This document shows, piece by piece, positions 3,904 through 6,294 of a DNA stretch of 6,294 nt. The stretch spans positions 1-6,294 of the forward strand of contig JAKJDA010000182.1 of the NCBI GenBank assembly GCA_022706165.1, written 5' to 3'. Below the pieces are notes generated by a model. The model did not search any database, was not told the DNA's origin, and was given only the letters and a program-made list of their open reading frames with translations. The translations under genes and the position numbers were made by a program. Within the stretch, counting starts at the first letter, position 1; every line of letters starts with the position of its first letter. Origin of the DNA: Candidatus Hydrogenedentota bacterium (lineage in GTDB: Bacteria; Hydrogenedentota; Hydrogenedentia; Hydrogenedentales; SLHB01).

Positions 3904-6294
3904 TCAGCGCGCGCGCGAGGCGTCGAGCAGCCGTTTGAGATGGTACACGAGTTCCTGGGCCTCGCGCGGCGAGAGCTCGTCGGGATTGATCTGATCGAGT
4001 TCCTTCTCGAAGGGGCTCGACTCCGCGAGCGGCGCCGGCCGTGCGGCGGGCGCGAACAGGTCCATCTGTTGCGGCAAGCCGAGCGCGGCGGTGTCGCCGG
4101 TCTCGAGCGCCTGCAAAATGGTCCGCGCGCGCTCGATGACGGTTTTGGGCAGCCCCGCAAGCTTGGCCACCTGAATGCCGTAGCTGTGGTCGGCTCCGCC
4201 TTCGAGAATGCGGTAGAGGAACACGACCTTGCCGGCCCATTCGCGCACCGCGACGTTGAGATTTTTCGCGTGGTCGAGTTTGTTCACGAGATTCGTGAGT
4301 TCGTGATAGTGCGTGGCGAACAGAGTCTTGGCGCGAATGCGATCGTGGATGTATTCCGCGACGGACCACGCAATGCTGATGCCATCGAAGGTGCTCGTGC
4401 CGCGCCCTATCTCGTCGAGCACCAGCAGGCTGCGCGGCGTCGCGGTATTGAGGATGGTGGCGGTCTCGATCATCTCCACCATGAAGGTGCTCTCGCCGCG
4501 CACGAGGTTGTCCGACGCGCCCACGCGCGTGAAAATGCGATCGACCACGCCGATGCGCGCTTGGGCGGCGGGGACAAAACTTCCAATCTGCGCCATCAGC
4601 GTAATCAGCGCCACTTGCCGGAGATAAGTCGATTTGCCCGCCATGTTGGGACCGGTGATGATCTGAAGAAACGCGCCCGACGGATCGATAGCCACGTCGT
4701 TCGGCACGAAATCGCCGCGCGGCATCAGGTCCTCGACGACGGGATGGCGTCCGTCGCGCACGGCAATCGCGTCGCCGTCGTCCACCTCGGGCTTGCAATA
4801 ATTGCGCGCCGCCGCCGTGTCGGCGAACGACAGCAATGCGTCCAGCGCCGCGACGGCGTCGGCCGTGTCCTGCACGCGCTTGGCCTCGTGCGCGATGCGA
4901 TCGCGCAATTCCGAAAACAAGTCGTACTCGAGCCGCTGCATCCGTTCCTGCGCGGCGACAATCTCTTCCTCGCGCGCCTTCAACGCCGGCGTCACATACC
5001 GTTCCGCGCCAACCAGGGTTTGCTTGCGCTCGTAGTCCTGCGGCACGCGCCCGGCATGCGATTTAGTTACTTCGATATAATAGCCAAATACCTTGTTGTA
5101 GCCAATTTTGATCGGGATTCCCGCGCGCGCGGACTCTTCTTTTTGCAGCGTCGCGATCCAATCCTTGCCGCCGCGCACGAGAATGTGCAGCCGGTCGAGG
5201 TCGGCGTTGTATCCGTCGCGAATGAGATTGCCTTCGAGCAACGTCGCGGGGGGCTCGTCGACGATCGCCGCGGATATCTCCTCGCGGACATCCTCCAACT
5301 CATCCATCGCTCCGTGGATCGCGCGTAGTAACGGTGCGCTCATCGCAGCGAGTTCGCCGCGCAGACTGGGGATTGGATCCAGCGATGCGGCGAGGGCCTT
5401 GATATCGCGGGCATTTGCCGCGCGCGCCGTGATGCGCCCCATCAACCGCTCGAGATCGCCAACCGTCCTCAGCGCCTCGCGCAAACGTAGGCGCGCCTCG
5501 GTGGCGTTGAACAATTCCTCGACGGCGTCGAGGCGCGATCGAATTTCCCGCACATCGATAAGAGGATGCAATATCCACTGGCGCAATTTTCGTGCGCCCA
5601 TGCTGGTTTGCGTGCGGTCGAGCACGCTGAGGAGGGTTCCGCGCTTTCCCTTTTGCCCTGCCGTCTCGACAAGTTCAAGATTGCGCTGGGTGTTGCCATC
5701 AAGCACGACATAATGGGCGGGATTGTACCGTCGCGGCAAACGCAGATGCGGCACGGCGTCGTGTTGTGTGCTTTTGACGTAGCCCAGCACCGCCCCGGCG
5801 CACGCCAAGGCCTCCGGCGCGGTATCGAGTTCGATGCCTTTGAGCGTTGTTATCTCGAACTCGTCCAGCAACTGTTCACGCGCCTGCACGACGTTGAATT
5901 CTTCCACATCGCGCTCGACGAACGACGTCCCGTCAAACCACGCGCGGAGCCGCGCCGCAAGGTCGGCCGACGGACCCGGGGCGAACAAAACCTCCGGCGG
6001 AGCCATGCGCATCAACTCGTCCGCGATGATCCGTTCGCAGTCGCCATCGATCTGCGCAACCAAAAATTCGCCCGTTGTGACATCGACGAAAGCAAGACCC
6101 GCCTTCGCGCCCGTCATGCAGAACGCCGCGAGATAGTTGTTGACGGCGTCCTCGAGCAACGCGGGTTCGATGACCGTGCCCGGCGTGATTGTGCGCACGA
6201 CAGCCCGCTTCACGATGCCCTTGGCGTCCTTCGGATCCTCCATTTGCTCGCAGATCGTGACCGTGCGCCCGGCCTTGATGATCCGCGCGATGTA
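3904..6294 (-). CDS. mutS: DNA mismatch repair protein MutS (N-terminus outside window)
   Basis: An uninterrupted 796-residue fragment runs from the window edge to TGA (3906-3904); full MutS is about 850-880 residues, so roughly 70-80 are missing, including the mismatch-wedging Phe-x-Glu. MutS binds mismatches in newly replicated DNA and recruits MutL. The fragment opens at YIARIIKAG and CEQMEDPKDAKGIVKR (15-30), the conserved end of domain I. Then follow the connector domain, the core/lever with DLERLMGRI, the clamp with KIGYNKVFGYYIEVTKSH (about 396-413), and the ABC ATPase: GPNMAGKST Walker A (548-556), the signature stretch around GASDNLVRGESTF (592-604), LLVLDE Walker B with GRGTSTFDG (623-638), and ATHYHEL (660-666). 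The C-terminus carries QMDLF (743-747; nt 4054-4068), a beta-clamp binding motif at the place of QMSLF in E. coli, followed by the family's NPDELSPREAQELVYHLK helix. An internal ATG at 6243 is not the start. First gene of the - strand series; 111 nt separate it from the PHP gene with no clear terminator. Confidence 0.98.
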   Translation of the reverse strand, partial: YIARIIKAGRTVTICEQMEDPKDAKGIVKRAVVRTITPGTVIEPALLEDAVNNYLAAFCMTGAKAGLAFVDVTTGEFLVAQIDGDCERIIADELMRMAPPEVLFAPGPSADLAARLRAWFDGTSFVERDVEEFNVVQAREQLLDEFEITTLKGIELDTAPEALACAGAVLGYVKSTQHDAVPHLRLPRRYNPAHYVVLDGNTQRNLELVETAGQKGKRGTLLSVLDRTQTSMGARKLRQWILHPLIDVREIRSRLDAVEELFNATEARLRLREALRTVGDLERLMGRITARAANARDIKALAASLDPIPSLRGELAAMSAPLLRAIHGAMDELEDVREEISAAIVDEPPATLLEGNLIRDGYNADLDRLHILVRGGKDWIATLQKEESARAGIPIKIGYNKVFGYYIEVTKSHAGRVPQDYERKQTLVGAERYVTPALKAREEEIVAAQERMQRLEYDLFSELRDRIAHEAKRVQDTADAVAALDALLSFADTAAARNYCKPEVDDGDAIAVRDGRHPVVEDLMPRGDFVPNDVAIDPSGAFLQIITGPNMAGKSTYLRQVALITLMAQIGSFVPAAQARIGVVDRIFTRVGASDNLVRGESTFMVEMIETATILNTATPRSLLVLDEIGRGTSTFDGISIAWSVAEYIHDRIRAKTLFATHYHELTNLVNKLDHAKNLNVAVREWAGKVVFLYRILEGGADHSYGIQVAKLAGLPKTVIERARTILQALETGDTAALGLPQQMDLFAPAARPAPLAESSPFEKELDQINPDELSPREAQELVYHLKRLLDASRAR

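Noticed and set aside
3740..4798. A 352-codon - strand frame overlapping mutS and the PHP upstream gap
   Set aside because: It is the out-of-frame reading of mutS, very Arg-rich, and overlaps conserved ATPase motifs in the true frame.
3832..5328. A + strand open frame of 498 codons opposite mutS
   Set aside because: Antisense to conserved MutS domains; composition is a mirror of MutS codons and no motif is visible.

Overview
The window is a GC-rich, tightly packed bacterial chromosome segment. One gene enters from the left on the + strand and four genes run on the - strand. All frames look intact. I see no tRNA, rRNA, CRISPR array, insertion sequence or phage gene. The organism cannot be named from this sequence. 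High GC, a SASSN/NKP-type phosphohexomutase, a secreted HEAT-repeat protein and a GH4 enzyme beside a PHP phosphoesterase fit a free-living or environmental bacterium, possibly of a PVC- or Hydrogenedentota-like lineage; that placement is a guess.

Layout, left to right. Positions 2-334 (+) encode the C-terminal 110 residues of a phosphomannomutase/phosphoglucomutase. Positions 357-387 hold a perfect 13-bp stem that probably terminates transcription from both sides. Positions 407-1768 (-) encode a secreted protein with an N-terminal beta-rich domain and a long HEAT-like helical array. Positions 1845-3092 (-) encode a glycoside hydrolase family 4 (GH4) protein. Positions 3085-3792 (-) encode a PHP-family metal-dependent phosphoesterase. 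Positions 3793-3903 are an intergenic gap with a possible promoter and a LacI-operator-like palindrome. Positions 3904-6294 (-) encode MutS, missing only its N-terminal part at the window edge.

Reading direction on the - strand is mutS, PHP, GH4, HEAT protein. PHP and GH4 overlap by 8 nt and are clearly co-translated; the HEAT gene follows after 76 nt, and the shared terminator lies just beyond it. No strong terminator is visible after mutS, so the three downstream genes could be read from mutS, from their own promoter in the gap, or both. MutS is the housekeeping mismatch-recognition ATPase and has no evident functional link to the rest. PHP plus GH4 could be a small sugar or sugar-phosphate processing module: GH4 enzymes use NAD+ and Mn2+ on (often phosphorylated) glycosides, and PHP enzymes hydrolyse phosphate esters. 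That pairing is inference. The most notable detail is that the GH4 protein keeps the metal-binding Cys and His but seems to lack the tyrosine that serves as catalytic base in characterised members. Overall the window is mostly ordinary; the PHP-GH4-HEAT cluster is the only candidate for something new.
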